A DNA stretch of 64,000 nucleotides. It comes from Polytrichum commune. Taxonomy: Eukaryota > Streptophyta > Polytrichopsida > Polytrichales > Polytrichaceae. Positions within the stretch are counted from its first letter, which is position 1. Every line of letters begins with the position of its first letter. Location: positions 27,269,554-27,333,553 of the forward strand of contig OX485803.1 in the NCBI GenBank assembly GCA_950295325.1. The letters run 5' to 3'. A model generated the notes under the pieces. That model saw only the letters and a program-made list of their open reading frames with translations, did no database searches and was not told the DNA's origin. Of the stretch, positions 26,001-38,561 are shown one piece after another. A program made the translations under genes and the position numbers.

Positions 26001-28671
26001 TGGCCACCTTGGGCTTGTCTTCTAAAAAAACCAAAAATCCAAGGAATGTGCATAAACAAAAAGATTGGGTATGTGAAGGCTACTATACCTATAACATAAA
26101 TACTCATAACACAAAATAATTTGTATGAGCCCTCATAACACATGTTGCTTGAGGTGTTCACTTTATAACCTACTCATAGGGTATAAAAACCTTTTTTTGG
26201 TAAGTCAAGGTTACATCACTAAGTAAAAAGTTATACCCTTGTGGAACTCTAAACAATAAGCAACACTAAATAACAATGAGGGGTAGCAAAAAGGGAGATA
26301 ACAAGGGGATGCACACCATTGACAGAGGTCAATTTTCCCTTGCCAATGGCACAAGGTGCATGCTTGTGATGGCACTATTGTTGTGCAAATGGTAAATTGT
26401 TATGCAAGGTCAGCTAATCAAGTGTAAAACAAACTTCACTATATGTTTGGTTTTAATGTGGTCCACACTATTCATCATCGACCCACGTTGATATTCTTGC
26501 AATCGTTGGACACTTGGTACTACATGAGAAGTTACAAAGGCCACTTTGATTAACATGGCGCACCAATTTAAATGCCACACTAAATAATATGTTGAACATA
26601 CTTGTTATGACCCCCTCTTGAGGAAGGTTGCTTCCATCATGAACTGCCTTCCAAGTTGGAAAATGCTTCCACAAATTTGTTACCAAAACACACCAATCAC
26701 TACGGAAGTGATATATCATTCAACAGCTAAAGCTGCTCCTTACAAATCTTCATTTCTATCATTAAAATTGCCACTCTATAGTTAATGTGCAAGATAATAA
26801 GTATAAATATATGAAAAGAAATTTTTCCTGAAGGTGTTCATAACAAACTCATAACAAAGAACTTCTCACAAAGATTTACCTTTTCCATAAATCCAATCTT
26901 CATTCAGGAGTTGCTATCACTAGGAAACATTTGTACATGAACAAGCACCTGGAAAATGTATAAAAATACATCTATCAAACAATACTTAAGATCTAAGTAC
27001 ATTTAAAAAAACTACCTGACATTACCAACTTGTTTTCAAACTAATACTACCAATGCACATGTCCATCATATCCAAGATTTCAACTCCTTCATACAGTACC
27101 CAAAACGCTGAAAGTATTCATGTAGTCCATATCAACTGCCCAAACTTTTGGATATCCCTAACGAAGTTCTCCAAGTCACCAGACATCAAGAAATCAAATA
27201 CTAGCCAAAACTTTCCCAATCCGATCTGAATTTATGACATTCAATAATATCCAAACTACCTATCTGTAGTATTTTGTTTCTAAAAGCTGAACTCTATAAT
27301 GCAACACTAAACAAATCATGATATTTCTAAATAGTGATTGACACTAAATACCATAAAGAGTGTAGTGCTGCATCATTTATGGCATTTAGTGTCATGTACA
27401 CTATATGCAAAGAGCCTAAACTAGATGCCTAGAGGTCTCAAAGTGTCAATATGATTCCATTCGTCAACACAAGTAACTTCTTTTAAGTGAAAAAGTTCTA
27501 CATTATGACATTTAGAGTAGCACATTGGGATATGCTAGATGATAGTCTTGTGTTTTAGTATGCAAGGGAAAGATATTTTTCAACATACTACTGGCAAGTG
27601 TCATTTGTGTACACTTTAGTCAACTTGTAGACCATTGTGGAAAATAGGCATGCACCTCATAGCACTATTGAACATGCTCATGCCAAGATATTATTAAGCG
27701 CACTTGAATGCCAAGTGTCATGAGGTGACAATTATGATGAAGTCGTTAATCATCGATCGTTAACCTAGCATACACCTACTACACATGTGACACTAAATAC
27801 CATAAACAATGTAATGGGGGTGCAATAAAAACCCGCCCCCTATATGTTGTTGATTCATCCTAATTTAACCACAGTAGACTATGTCTTGTCTCCGACCCCA
27901 ATTTAGGTGTTCATTTGGCTTAAAATAGAAATACTGGGCTCTACATAGCAATCAGGGCTTTCACCCTCCCCTTCGTAGGTGGTGCAAAACATCATCCAAG
28001 AAGTAGGGGACCCAACAAGATGGACTACTATTGTAATGTGTAAAAAAATGGGGTTAAGGTGTGGAAGATGTGGAAGGATATTGAAGGAAATGAGTTACAC
28101 CAAGCTTATTAAGGAAACTCATTTTGAGGAGTTAAGACAGAAACACAATCTCAAAAATAAACATGCACTGGAGAAATGTGTCATTTATTCAAGTGTTTTT
28201 AGAAGTGTGAAAATCGATTCTAGGAATGCAAAGCCCTGAATTCCATCATAATGCAAATGGTGAAGTTATCTTCGGATGGGTTATACCTGTGCCCAAGAAG
28301 GCGAGAGTGCACCACATTTGGATTACTGACAGCAGCACAAGCACCACCTCCGCATGGCCAACAGCAAGCGTATTTCGAGTTGCACATCTACGTTTTGTGT
28401 CACCAACAGGCTGATCATAACCGCTTTCAATGGTGACATGCTGGTCATAAACACTCTCATCCATCATGATTGTCGAGAAAATAATAAAATTAATAGAGTA
28501 AAAGCCGAGAGAGGCAAGACTCAGTGCGATCTTTACACACTGAGAAATGCCAAAAAAAATGAACATCTCAACCAAAAGACAATCCATGAATTGCCATGAA
28601 TGTCTGGAAATTTGAGAGCACTAGCCACATGTTAGCTAACCAGGCTTCTGCCAGGGAGAATTATCAAGTTG
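23027..28671. other. long AT-rich intergenic region
   Basis: No gene is supportable over 5.6 kb. I see a G homopolymer near 23323-23335, a CT microsatellite at about 24462-24482, and fragments of the CACTAAAT motif near 26564, 27340-27400 and 27787. A small palindrome at about 25936-25960 is built on gaggggctccgcctcccctc. An open frame at 27979-28239 matches no family I know. The last few hundred bases before 28672 are probably the 3' flank or untranslated region of the SAP-domain gene. Confidence 0.45.
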
Positions 28672-31600
28672 TTATCGATGCCGCGCACATGACTTATTAG
28701 ACCCTCGACAACACCGGAGGCATGAGGTGGAAACACATTGTTTGGCACCAGCATTTTTACATCCACGTGTGGAGCAAGCGACATGAAGAGGGCCTTGAAT
28801 AGAGGGATGTTGAGCCCGATTGGTTGATTGTACTGGAGCACGGGAAGGCCAGTCAGAGTGTGCGGATATGTTGTCCATAGGCAAAGACCGATAACAAGGA
28901 TGATGTGTTGCACCTCGTTGGAAAAAAGCAGCCACTTCCTCGGTTCTATTCTCAATCCCTACACCTTGAGATGTGTATGGATGTCCATGGCCACGGTCAC
29001 CTTGCTGTATGCTTTGCGCAGAGATGGCATAGCTGACACGACCAGCCACCTGATCATTTCTGTTTCCAATCCCCATACCTTGAGGTATTGAGGCCATTTC
29101 ATGTGGTCTTAATCCGTGTCTTGGATCTGATCTTGACTTGGAAGATCCTGTGATCAAAATTAAGAGAACACGAGTTATTTGTGCAGTAAGCAGTTTTGTG
29201 ATTTTCAGAGCACAGTGGGTATTTACAGATTGAACTTACAATTTAGAGTTCTTTAAAAGTGAAACTAATGTAAAACCAAACAAGGAGATCGTTAAGAAAA
29301 GAAAAAAAAGTCCAAAGCAGCACTGGAAGGTCAAGAGGAACAGAGCACAGGCCTCGTGCCCTCCTCTTGGAGTGAGCAGCCTTTGTTGCAGCCCTCTTGG
29401 CACGAGCTTCACGCCCACGTGCATGTTTTTCATGCCGAACCTCCTGCCTCTCAGCTTCATTACACCAACGCTGCATCCCTCTCAAGAACAGCTAATTAAC
29501 TACTTTTTGAAAGAAATTGAAGGTGCTTGGGGATGGAGAATCATGGCAAGAAAAGAAGATGGATTGAGAGAGAAAATGATTGAACTCAAACAACAAGTAA
29601 GGATGTTGAGTAACTATCGTGGCATGACATTCCATAGAGCTGTTTGCCAATATAATTACAGCTCTGAGACATTGCACAAATAGATATGAAATAGCATGAT
29701 CAAGAAACATAATGCCATTACAGAAAATACTTAGGCAGCTCAATCAGCATACTAATCACATTCCATTATGTGCCCGGACTTATTATAGGGTTGAATCATG
29801 TACATAATCCTAAGTCATAGAAAAAATTTAGGCAGATTGAGAGTAAAGCTGAAAAGACAGTTTACAATACCCTTTGCCTGAAAGGGTCCTGAGGGTTTTC
29901 ACGACCAAAAGAAATGTTATACACAGAAAGGCACAAGGGATTTCTACAAAAGCGTGCGTGATTTAGTTCTGGTACATGATTAGATGCACAGTTTCAGCAG
30001 CAATTAAAGAGCTACAGCTGTGCTTATAAGAATGATGAACCTATTGTGCGTATAAGACTTCTCAAATGCATATTGACCTATGCTCTTCAACAAAGTCCAG
30101 ATCATTATAGAATTCCTCTGAAAACTTTACTGCAACCTTTGTTTCCAGATTATAGGTGGGGTAGCTGAAAGTGTTTCACTGCATATTTCCAAACCACAAA
30201 TTCTTGTGATTGAAAGTTACGGTTGTACAGAATATTAAGGTTGAACCTTGATTACCATGAAAGGTTGGAAGCACAAGCTTGGATCCTCAACATCAAATAC
30301 TAGAGAGTCGGGTCCATCATGCATTGAAAAGCATAATCTAGGAAGAGTCAAGGAGCGTAACACTCCGAGGTACCCAATGTGGCATTATCCCTCATGAGCA
30401 AACATAGAAATAGGTATTAGGGCTCCATACCTGTCTTAAGGTGTGTATACGATACAAATTACGGCCTTTGATTAGAAGGGGTCGCATGGGATACAATGGT
30501 CTCATGCCTGTGCTCCATAACACCTCAATCTACTTCACCAAAATTCAAGACAAACTTCAGCATCTCAACAATCTGAGTTGGAAACTGCTGTGTGTAAATT
30601 AGACAATTCTGTGGGGTGTTGGTTCAGATTATACCAACCAGAGTTTGAATAATGCATAATGCATTACAATGTTCGCATTCTCCACACTCCACTTACTGTG
30701 AACGTGTGCTGCTGCTTCTCAGCACCATAGCTCTCATTCACAACTCTGCCAGCCACCCATCGCACTCCCAGGGGTGGACCATGAGCTCTCCTGGAAACTA
30801 TATCAAACCTACCACAACAGAACCAAGTGTAAAACTTACTATAAAGCTCCAGTAAAGACTTCCAAGGAGGCTCCATGATTCATTGGATTACAAACTGTGA
30901 GGACCAAATATGACTGACACTGAAACCAAGCTTGTACACAAGAACAAGAGTTTATCTCAGTCCATGCGACCACACATCGGATCTTCCTAATATATGAACT
31001 TTAGGTGTTAACTCTTATCCAGTTAAAATCATAACATGAGAAACTCTTTCACCTCATTATAGCTCATCTGAATCTCACAACCTATATATCAATACAATAT
31101 AATTCATGTGCAAAACTGTCATCCTGCGTACAGTAAAAACTCGCCCTCATATGGCACAAAGGAACTGTGAAGATAATTTAGTTATTAGTGTTGAAACTTG
31201 CCAGAAACAGCACCTGACTTGATCAAACTATGGTGCATCACCACACTGGTGCTGGTACTAATATGTCATCACCTCTGGTATGGCGATGGAAACCTTTTGA
31301 CATATATAAAATGTATCCAGTGGATGCTAAACTATCCGTTTATCACTATGCCAAACTAGAACAAGTCTGTAGCACAAATGATAATTTATTGGGATGCAAA
31401 TAGTAATTCTTCACACTGAAACTAAACTAATACAGCAGATTGAGAGAGCAGTTAAAAGGTCTTAAATAGTATCAGATTATGCCAGACTATTCACGTCCAT
31501 CAATATGGCACTAACAATCTGCTCTTACCTATAACATTTGGGGAGAAAAACAAGAGGGTGCAGAATCTCACGTCTCATAGACTTTCTGCTGAAACAGCAC

Positions 31601-34255
31601 AACATCTCCTAGTACAACGTCACCTGCACAGAAGCATTCCAAATTGTCACGCATATGTCCAGCTGCATTGGGACATCAACACAACACAAGACACTTTAGC
31701 TTTCACTAAATCAATATTTTGAAATAGGAAGGGTGACCTCAAAAAACTTGAGAAACGAGAGAGGCACAGCTGACTGTGTTGCCCAAGACAGTAGGTAGGG
31801 CTTCACCTGTGCAATCAAAACAGAATGATTGTCTTGGGTAAAGCTCCATCCCTTGTCCATCTTTGACTCTATAGCAACAACAGTTACACAAGGGAGGTTA
31901 CTGTACATTCTTCAGGAACAAAACTTTGAGAAAGTATGCCCTGCCACATCTTACATGCCACTAGCTCCTAAAGTCTGGAATTTCATCTGGTATATGCCAG
32001 TGGTTCTTGGAAGGGGCATACTGGTGATGAGACCAATCTGAGGTCTTCCGAAGACAATCAAGGAGAATGACTACAAACTCACTTCAGGTGTTCTTCGATT
32101 CGACTCAATAAAACTGCCTTCACTCCAATCAAGCGCAGCCCATAATGTCTAAGATAAGCCTTGAGATGATCAATTCTCAGCTTTTTCAGGTCACCTTGTT
32201 CTGCACCCAATTTCCTGCATATCAATACTCCTGCTGGCAGGTTCTTTTATATCCACTCTCATGAGGCATCTTCACCTCCATGATCGTCCTCTTCCTCATT
32301 AAATTACGAAGTCCTGCCCATCTTCCCCCCAAACCTCTAGTAGGAAGATAAGAAACATAGTTTGAGTGCACCAACAAATTTTAAATTCCTGAATCATGTC
32401 GATATTATTCATTCCCCAATCAGATAATACCGATGCCCACCTTCAATGACTTTCATCACATGTGCATGCAACCCTAGGTCTTCAGCACTCAGGGTAGCAT
32501 CTGTTGCTTCTGCTTCTTCAATTCCATAGCCCTCACTGCCACTGTCACTATCGTCACTGTTGCAGAAACAAAAACCAACAATGCAACACAATCTCTACTG
32601 AATTAGAATTGCAATCTGCAACTCTTGCCTCACAGGTTTCTTCCAATGGAGGTCTGGCTACCTTCACAAAAACATGTTATGAGCTTCTTATAAGCATTTA
32701 CAGCACACATTCAAGGACTTCGTAACAGCCAGAATCCTAACTGCATACAGAGTTAGTGTTGATTGACAGATATTAACCAAGCAACCACGGGAATAGTCCA
32801 ACACTGGAAGTATGTCAACTCAATTCAGTTGGACGTTCGTCAATTGTTCAAGAAAGCTCAAGAATGTCTTTCCCAATTTTCCAATCAAGCAAGAGACTTT
32901 GGTGTTTAAGAATTAGAGCAATAAAATGTGATAGGTGAAATATATAGGAATAATTTGCAAACAGCTATTCTTATTCTATCGATGGTATAAGCTGACTCAG
33001 TGACTAAGGATGAATGGGTACAACAGAAAGAACATGAGGATGTGGAGGCAGAATGCACGTGCATCTGGATTGCATTACTTCAGTGTCCTGGACAATCACG
33101 AAGACAGACAAAATAGCATGATTATTTCTTTTGTTTAAAGTTAAGGGCTCCCAAGAGATATGATAACCTGTTTCAACCGTAGCCATAGCAAAAAGGAGAA
33201 TGCTCAATGAAGTTCCCGAGGGGTTCCATGATTCAAATTCTCCAGTCTAGACACGACTAAGCAACGCCTGTCCCAAGTGACAGTAATTGCTTGTAAGAGA
33301 ACCGCCCATCCAAATTGACGGAAGGACCAAATTGCACAACAATTTGAGTTGGAACAAGTCATCGCATACTGTAATTTGGTTCCACACTCCTCAATTTACT
33401 GCATGAGCGCACTTGTATGTAGTCGGGGTGACACAATCTACATGTACTAGGCCAACAGGGTTGAGGACTTCGTTGTTCAACAAATAGGACGACCATGTGG
33501 AGATCAATACCAGTGGCGAACTTCTAACAAACAGATGGCACATCCATTCTTCAGAATTCTCAATCCATTCATTTTGTTCTTCTCGAATCGCTCAAGAACA
33601 GAGTCAGGGAGTTCAGGTGAAGATCCACAAATAGAGAAGAGAATTTGTTAAGAGAAAAGTACAACTGACACAAAATCTGCAAATGCAATGGACCAAAACC
33701 GAAGAGGATCTAATGCTTGCAGAGCTTGTGTCAATTGTACTTTCCGCCTGCCAAATTCTCTTCTCTGTATGTGAAACTCCACCTTAACTCCCTGACTCTG
33801 TTCTTGAGCGGTTTGAAGAAATAGGGAAGAGAATTTGGCAAGAGAAAAGTACAATTGACACAAAAACTGCAAATGCAATGGACCAAACCGAAGAAGATCC
33901 AATGCTTGCAGAATCCATTAACAGAAAGAAATAGCAAGAATGAGGAGAGAATGGACCACCTGCTATCGCTAAGACTCCACACTTCGATCTCCCTAGCCAT
34001 GGCGTGTGCAGTAGGAGGCTCCTCCTCCACCGATTCGAGCGGCTTCATCACAACCTTGTCACGTACACTAGTCTTGGAATCCGTTCCTTCGTGCCTTCTC
34101 GTTCTTCCCGATGTCCTACCTGGCCGCATTTCCCATTCCTCATCGTCTTCCGTATCATCCTCCAGAATAATGACCGACAAATCCTCGATTCGCTTCTTGG
34201 TAACCCTAGCCGATCTTCGGAGCCCCGCACTCTCCACAACACTCCCCGGCACCAT
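28672..34255 (-). CDS. SAP-domain nuclear protein (C3H62-like) with C-terminal Cys/His finger, nine exons
   Basis: Reading 5' to 3' on the minus strand, exons are 34255-33960, 32556-32441, 32200-32083, 31868-31807, 31623-31572, 30808-30697, 30529-30431, 29470 to roughly 29413, and 29147-28672. Junctions 1-7 are GT-AG and phase-consistent. Residues 10-22 are basic (RRSARVTKKR), followed by acidic runs. Residues 143-177 form a SAP domain (LRIDHLKAYLRHYG), a DNA/RNA-binding helix pair. Then come LYPRQSF, GDVVLFQQKVYE, GRVVNESYGAEKQQHTFT, LLIKGRNLYR and LRQ|RWCNEAERQ, the body of plant proteins named 'zinc finger CCCH domain-containing protein 62-like' (from memory). The last exon has an internal repeat (QGMGIGNRN / QGVGIENRT) and ends in C-x4-C-x7-C-x4-C-x2-C-C-x6-C-x2-H, close to the SHI/LRP1 finger. 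The exon 8 donor and the exon 3 acceptor are uncertain. Nuclear role inferred. Confidence 0.85.
33590..33914. repeat. direct plus inverted repeat in intron 1 of the SAP gene
   Basis: The segment at about 33590-33672 (gctcaagaacagagtcaggg...) is repeated inverted at about 33728-33812 (...ccctgactctgttcttgagc). The part from 33637 to 33722 (gagaatttgttaagagaaaa...) is repeated directly at 33829-33914. The intronic RNA could therefore fold into a hairpin with arms of about 80 nt. An open reading frame of exon 1 continuing into this region is intronic. Confidence 0.85.
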
Positions 34256-34628
34256 TTCGGAGCACTAAATGTGGAATTCCCCTCCGCCTACGTACGAGTA
34301 GGTAGGTCGGAATAGACAATTCCAACAAACGCACTCTCACAATCTGAAGAGCTGTCAATGACTTACCGTTCGGAGGCACGAAATGTAGGCTTTAGGTCGA
34401 ATTCGGTTGAATGCAACTTAAGCTTCACAAAATTGCACGATCTGAATAGAATTAGCTGCCATTTAAGAAGCACGAAATGCAGGATTCAGATCGGGTAATG
34501 TCGGCTGCAAAGAGAACTTAAATTTCAGCTAGCCCGCAATACATAGAAAATTTGCTACCTAATAAAAAAAGTTGAATTTGTTCATTTGCAAAGAATTTGA
34601 GCCTAAGCTTCATTTAATGTCACTATGT

Positions 34629-35085
34629 GAAGAAACTAGCCAGGTATCGACAATCCTGCAGCACTATGTGCAGGAGCGTCCTAAGCTTCACTTAATCTGA
34701 TCACAACCTGAGGAACATTGAGCACCATTCGAAAACAAGAAATGCAGGAATCGAATCAGATTTGTTCAACTGGACCCTCAGGGTTAATTGAGTGGCACAA
34801 ATGTAAAGAAATCGGCCAGGTGTCCGCAGTCCTAAGAACAACGTCCACTAAGCTTAAATCAATCTCATCAAAATCTGAGGAATATCGGCCACCATTTGAA
34901 AATACAAAAAGCAGGAATGAGATTGGAATTGTTCCACTGGAACCTATGCTTGATTGGGTGTTAAGAATGTGACGAAATCGGCCAAGTGTCTGCAATCCTA
35001 AGAGCACTAGGTAATCCGCACGAGGTCCGGAGTCCCAAGCACAATCTGAAGAAGATTGGGCACCACTTCAAATGAGATCAGATTT
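34629..35085. repeat. degenerate repeats upstream of the SAP gene
   Basis: Units recur at about 34629, 34807 and 34973, each beginning 'gaaa(c/t)(t/c)(a/g)gcca(g/a)gt' and followed by 'c(a/c)(a/g)tcctaag'-like words. A partner block, 'aatctga(g/a)ga..at(t)gggcacca(t/c)tt', recurs near 34704, 34873 and 35043. The period is about 165-180 bp. This sits in the presumed 5' leader or promoter-proximal region. Confidence 0.7.
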
Positions 35086-35389
35086 GTTCAGCTCCACTTG
35101 CCGAATAATCAAGCTTCAGATTCATTGAAGAAATTTCTTTCCCCTCGTATGTGAGATCCTAGACGAGTATCTGCAGGTGGCTTACGTCCTATCGAAGCTC
35201 CCCTGAAGTTCGTAATGGAGCCGTGCAAAAACACGGAGCTCTGCGGCAATGGCAGAGGCGAAGGAGGCGAGAAACAGAGAGGAATCGACGGCTCAGAGTG
35301 GACCAACTGGATCTTTGACGGTCAAGATTGTAGAAGCTCCTTGTATGCGATGACAGGCTTAAGCCGAGTTTTTTTGAAAATATTCCCGC

Positions 35390-35405
35390 CACGTGTAGCC
35401 ACGTG
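35390..35405 (-). promoter_or_regulatory. paired G-boxes, candidate promoter of the SAP gene
   Basis: CACGTG occurs at 35390-35395 and again at 35400-35405, exactly 10 bp apart, so on the same face of the helix. The palindromes are bound by plant bZIP and bHLH factors. The adjoining tattcccgcc (35381-35390) resembles an E2F site. The pair lies about 1.1 kb upstream of the ATG at 34255; use by this gene is inferred from position only. Confidence 0.45.
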
Positions 35406-36325
35406 TGGGAATGTTGCGGGTTAGGCTTTGGTGGATAAAGCCATGGCCCATGATAGGTAAGCTTAAGTGAAGCATTTTCTAAGATTTATTATAATATAAC
35501 ATTTTTTAGGGTTTCTTGAAATTTATTAGATAATAACATGAAATCTAGTAGAATGATTGAGGCACTTTATTTAAAGACTTTAAATTATTGTAAACATAAA
35601 TGATACCACTATATTATTTAGTTTATGATTTTCATCTATAATTTCATAACATCATTTGATTGTGTATCAAAATGCTCCACATGACCAAGAATCCCCCAGG
35701 CAATATGTCCCCTTTATTATTCCTGGTTTTTGCCCACATTTGGGGCATACTTATAATAAGTACTATTCATTCACTTGGAGAGAATTTGTCAATTCTAACC
35801 ATCCATGACAACTCATGGCAAGAAAATGCATAACTAAATCGTTTTGGTTGTTAACCAGTTGTGGATTTGGGAGATGTGCAACCAAAAATCTCCAGTTGGC
35901 AACCAAACTGAATAATTGTTGCATTTTCCCACCATGATTTACAACAAATAAGTTGCAGCGAATGGTTGGATCTAACAAGTTTTCTCCTAGTAATTGTAGA
36001 ATGGTAACCACCAACAGTTGGACCGTCAATTCAAAAAAAATTATATTAAACTCAATGTTTGTCAAAATTTGAATGTCAATCCAACATCATCGTGTGGGGT
36101 CGTCTATATTGTTTGCTAATATTTGAATCTAACTAACACACCACACGTCTTGTTGCCCACATGTCGGTTACTACTAACATGCGAGAGAATCTCACCGTTA
36201 ATATTCGTGGAACCTCTCCATTTAGAAAAGGGAGCAAGTTATGAAGCTTGAGTAATGCTATGTTTTTTGGGGTTAAATATTGTATATTCTAGGTTCATAG
36301 TACATAACACTATTCATATCCATAA
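35406..36325. other. intergenic, no gene recognised
   Basis: AT-rich sequence between the candidate promoter and the hAT-like element. A minus-strand frame at 35763-36065 is not similar to anything I know. Confidence 0.4.
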
Positions 36326-36333
36326 TAGTGTTC

Positions 36334-36741
36334 CACGGGTAGATCACTCCATTGTCAAGTTGAACACCACGTGCGACCAAAAAAAATCTTCTTTTGGTAA
36401 GTTGCACCACCAAAATGGGTCAAAATTTTATCAATTTTTTTTCATGAGTAGATATACATAGTACCTATGACATAGTCAAAAGTGGTAACTAAATTTGATG
36501 ATTTTTTTTTTCATAAAACATACCATTTCTAACTAGAATGACACAAAATTGAACTAAAACAATTACTAAAAAAAATAAAGATGACTAAAAATTTCAAAAA
36601 AGTATACAAAAGATACTATCAATGGTTATGTATATGTAGAAAAATATCATAAATTTTAAAATTATATATGGCATGTAATATAGGGGTAGCAAACTTTGTC
36701 CGCACGTGGTGTCAACTTGACAATGAAGTGACCTCCCCGTG
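36334..36741. mobile_element. hAT-like MITE (CACGGG family), copy 2
   Basis: A 408-bp element nearly identical to 17382-17792, differing by a few substitutions and homopolymer lengths. It is flanked by a different perfect 8-bp duplication, TAGTGTTC (36326-36333 and 36742-36749). Same termini, CACGGGTAGATC and GACCTCCCCGTG. The independent duplications prove two separate insertion events of one family. Confidence 0.93.
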
Positions 36742-36749
36742 TAGTGTTC

Positions 36750-38561
36750 CAAGAATATTATGTGGAATATTGTCAGTCCCATAATACATTGTTATGAATC
36801 TGAATAATGTTTGTGGTAGAATGGGCGTAACAAAAAAAGGTAAAAAAAAATGAAAACTATGTGTTTGGAAACTAATGAGTAAGATGTCTTAAATGAAAAG
36901 GAAAATTAAATATTAGAAATATTGAAATATTAGAAATTTGGTGTGTTCCAGAATGAGGCTAGAGTCAACAACTCAAATGCATTGACAACAACACTTATTA
37001 TGTGCATTCACTCTAACATTCACACGGAGTAAATGTAAGTTGGCATTCACACGTTACAAATTGAACATCTCAAAATCAAGAGTCTTTGAAGCCTGAGAGA
37101 GTTGACTCTACTAGAAAAATTGGGGCAAATCTAGATAGGATATGTCATGTGTCTAAATGTATGTATGTATGTATGTACACCTGCCTATTTTTTTATAAAT
37201 GTTTTTTATGAATTGCCTAAGCCCTTCTTCCTAAATAAATAAATTAATGTGCAACTCGGGGGGTGCACTCATTGTTAGAACCAGGAACCAAGTGCGGGCA
37301 TGACCATGAAATCAATACCCCTAATACACAAGTTTTTCCCCCTCATAAAAATGATACACATGCAAATATATAGGTGGAAAAGCCCCTCGAATACATACAC
37401 AAGTGAAAAATAAATAAATCGTTTAGACCCCAATCATATTCATACGCCAAAAAGATTATGTAAAAACTTATGGCTAAAATAATCTTAGCAAGATATATTT
37501 ATTTAGCATTGATGAAATCATTGAACACTCATTCATCCATTGGATGTAACTCATACAAAATTGTTTCTACAATATAAGTTGCCATGGCTAATGCAATGAT
37601 GGTCTCTAACTCAACCGTTAAATGATCCGTCAAATCATAAGTCCACATTGACTTATTCTAATTTTGATCCCAACATAACCCTATTTCCATATCAGAAGAC
37701 CAACCCAAGAAGTCAATTAGTTGTCAATATTCAATCCACCTATTGACAATTTTGCAGCCCATCTTATAGACCATTCCCAAATACCAAGTCTCAGTGGTTA
37801 ATGTTTTTGGTCAACTTGCTTTTTTACCCTCTTTCGTTGACTTCTTCAAATGCTCCTTGAGAGATAAATGATGTTGCTCAATCACATCCCAATTTCAATG
37901 AAGAATCATTACCCCCAACTTTAGATAGTTGAACTTCAAGTTTGATGTACAACATACTAGACTTAATTCTAATGAGCTTATCCTTGGACAACGCGAGTCA
38001 CACCTAAATAATGAAATTGGGGGTTGTAGGAGCCAGTGACCTTGACAAAAACATATACCAATCCTTTCCTCATATTTAGTATGAACAAAAGTAGGTGATG
38101 GCCGTCATTGAGAAACACCAACCCACTCGGGCTGAACCAAAACATAGTGTAAGTGATAATGCATATAAGAGGTGAGGTAGTGCCCGGAATTGTTGAAGAT
38201 GAAGATGGGCAACATAAACCGACGTCCAAACGCTAACGCTACAACCACCCCCAAACACCACAGTTTGCAACAACAATCTTAGTACTAGAATAAAAAAAAC
38301 AACCACTAGAAGAAGAAGAAGAAGAAGAACCACCATCTACGAGCTCCACCCTCACTCCACCTGCAAGCTCTACAATGATAAACCCTTAGGGTTTCCGAAG
38401 CGTGGTTTTCTCCCTCTCGTCCTAAACCTTGAACTTCATGTATGAATGTGGTTCACATATTGGATGAAATATTCATTTGGACCTTTCATAGATTACCCAC
38501 TCCATAATAATTCACTATGGGCCTAAAGATGGAAATACAACTAGGATTATATGCATACTTA
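36750..38561. other. intergenic, no gene recognised
   Basis: Contains ATGT repeats near 37158-37177 and a G-run terminus CTCGGGGGGTGCACT at about 37257 that resembles the left end of the element at 7386; no matching right end was found. An AAG repeat lies at about 38309-38330. No gene was recognised. Confidence 0.4.

Noticed and set aside
28246-28587. Minus-strand open frame downstream of the SAP gene, preceded by a strong acceptor-like sequence
   Set aside because: It follows the stop codon at 28672, is hydrophobic without known motifs, and needs no coding explanation; it may be 3' flank or untranslated region.
33731-33959. Open-frame extension of the first SAP-gene exon
   Set aside because: A clear donor at 33959 and a phase-matched acceptor at 32557 place this in intron 1; it overlaps the inverted repeat.
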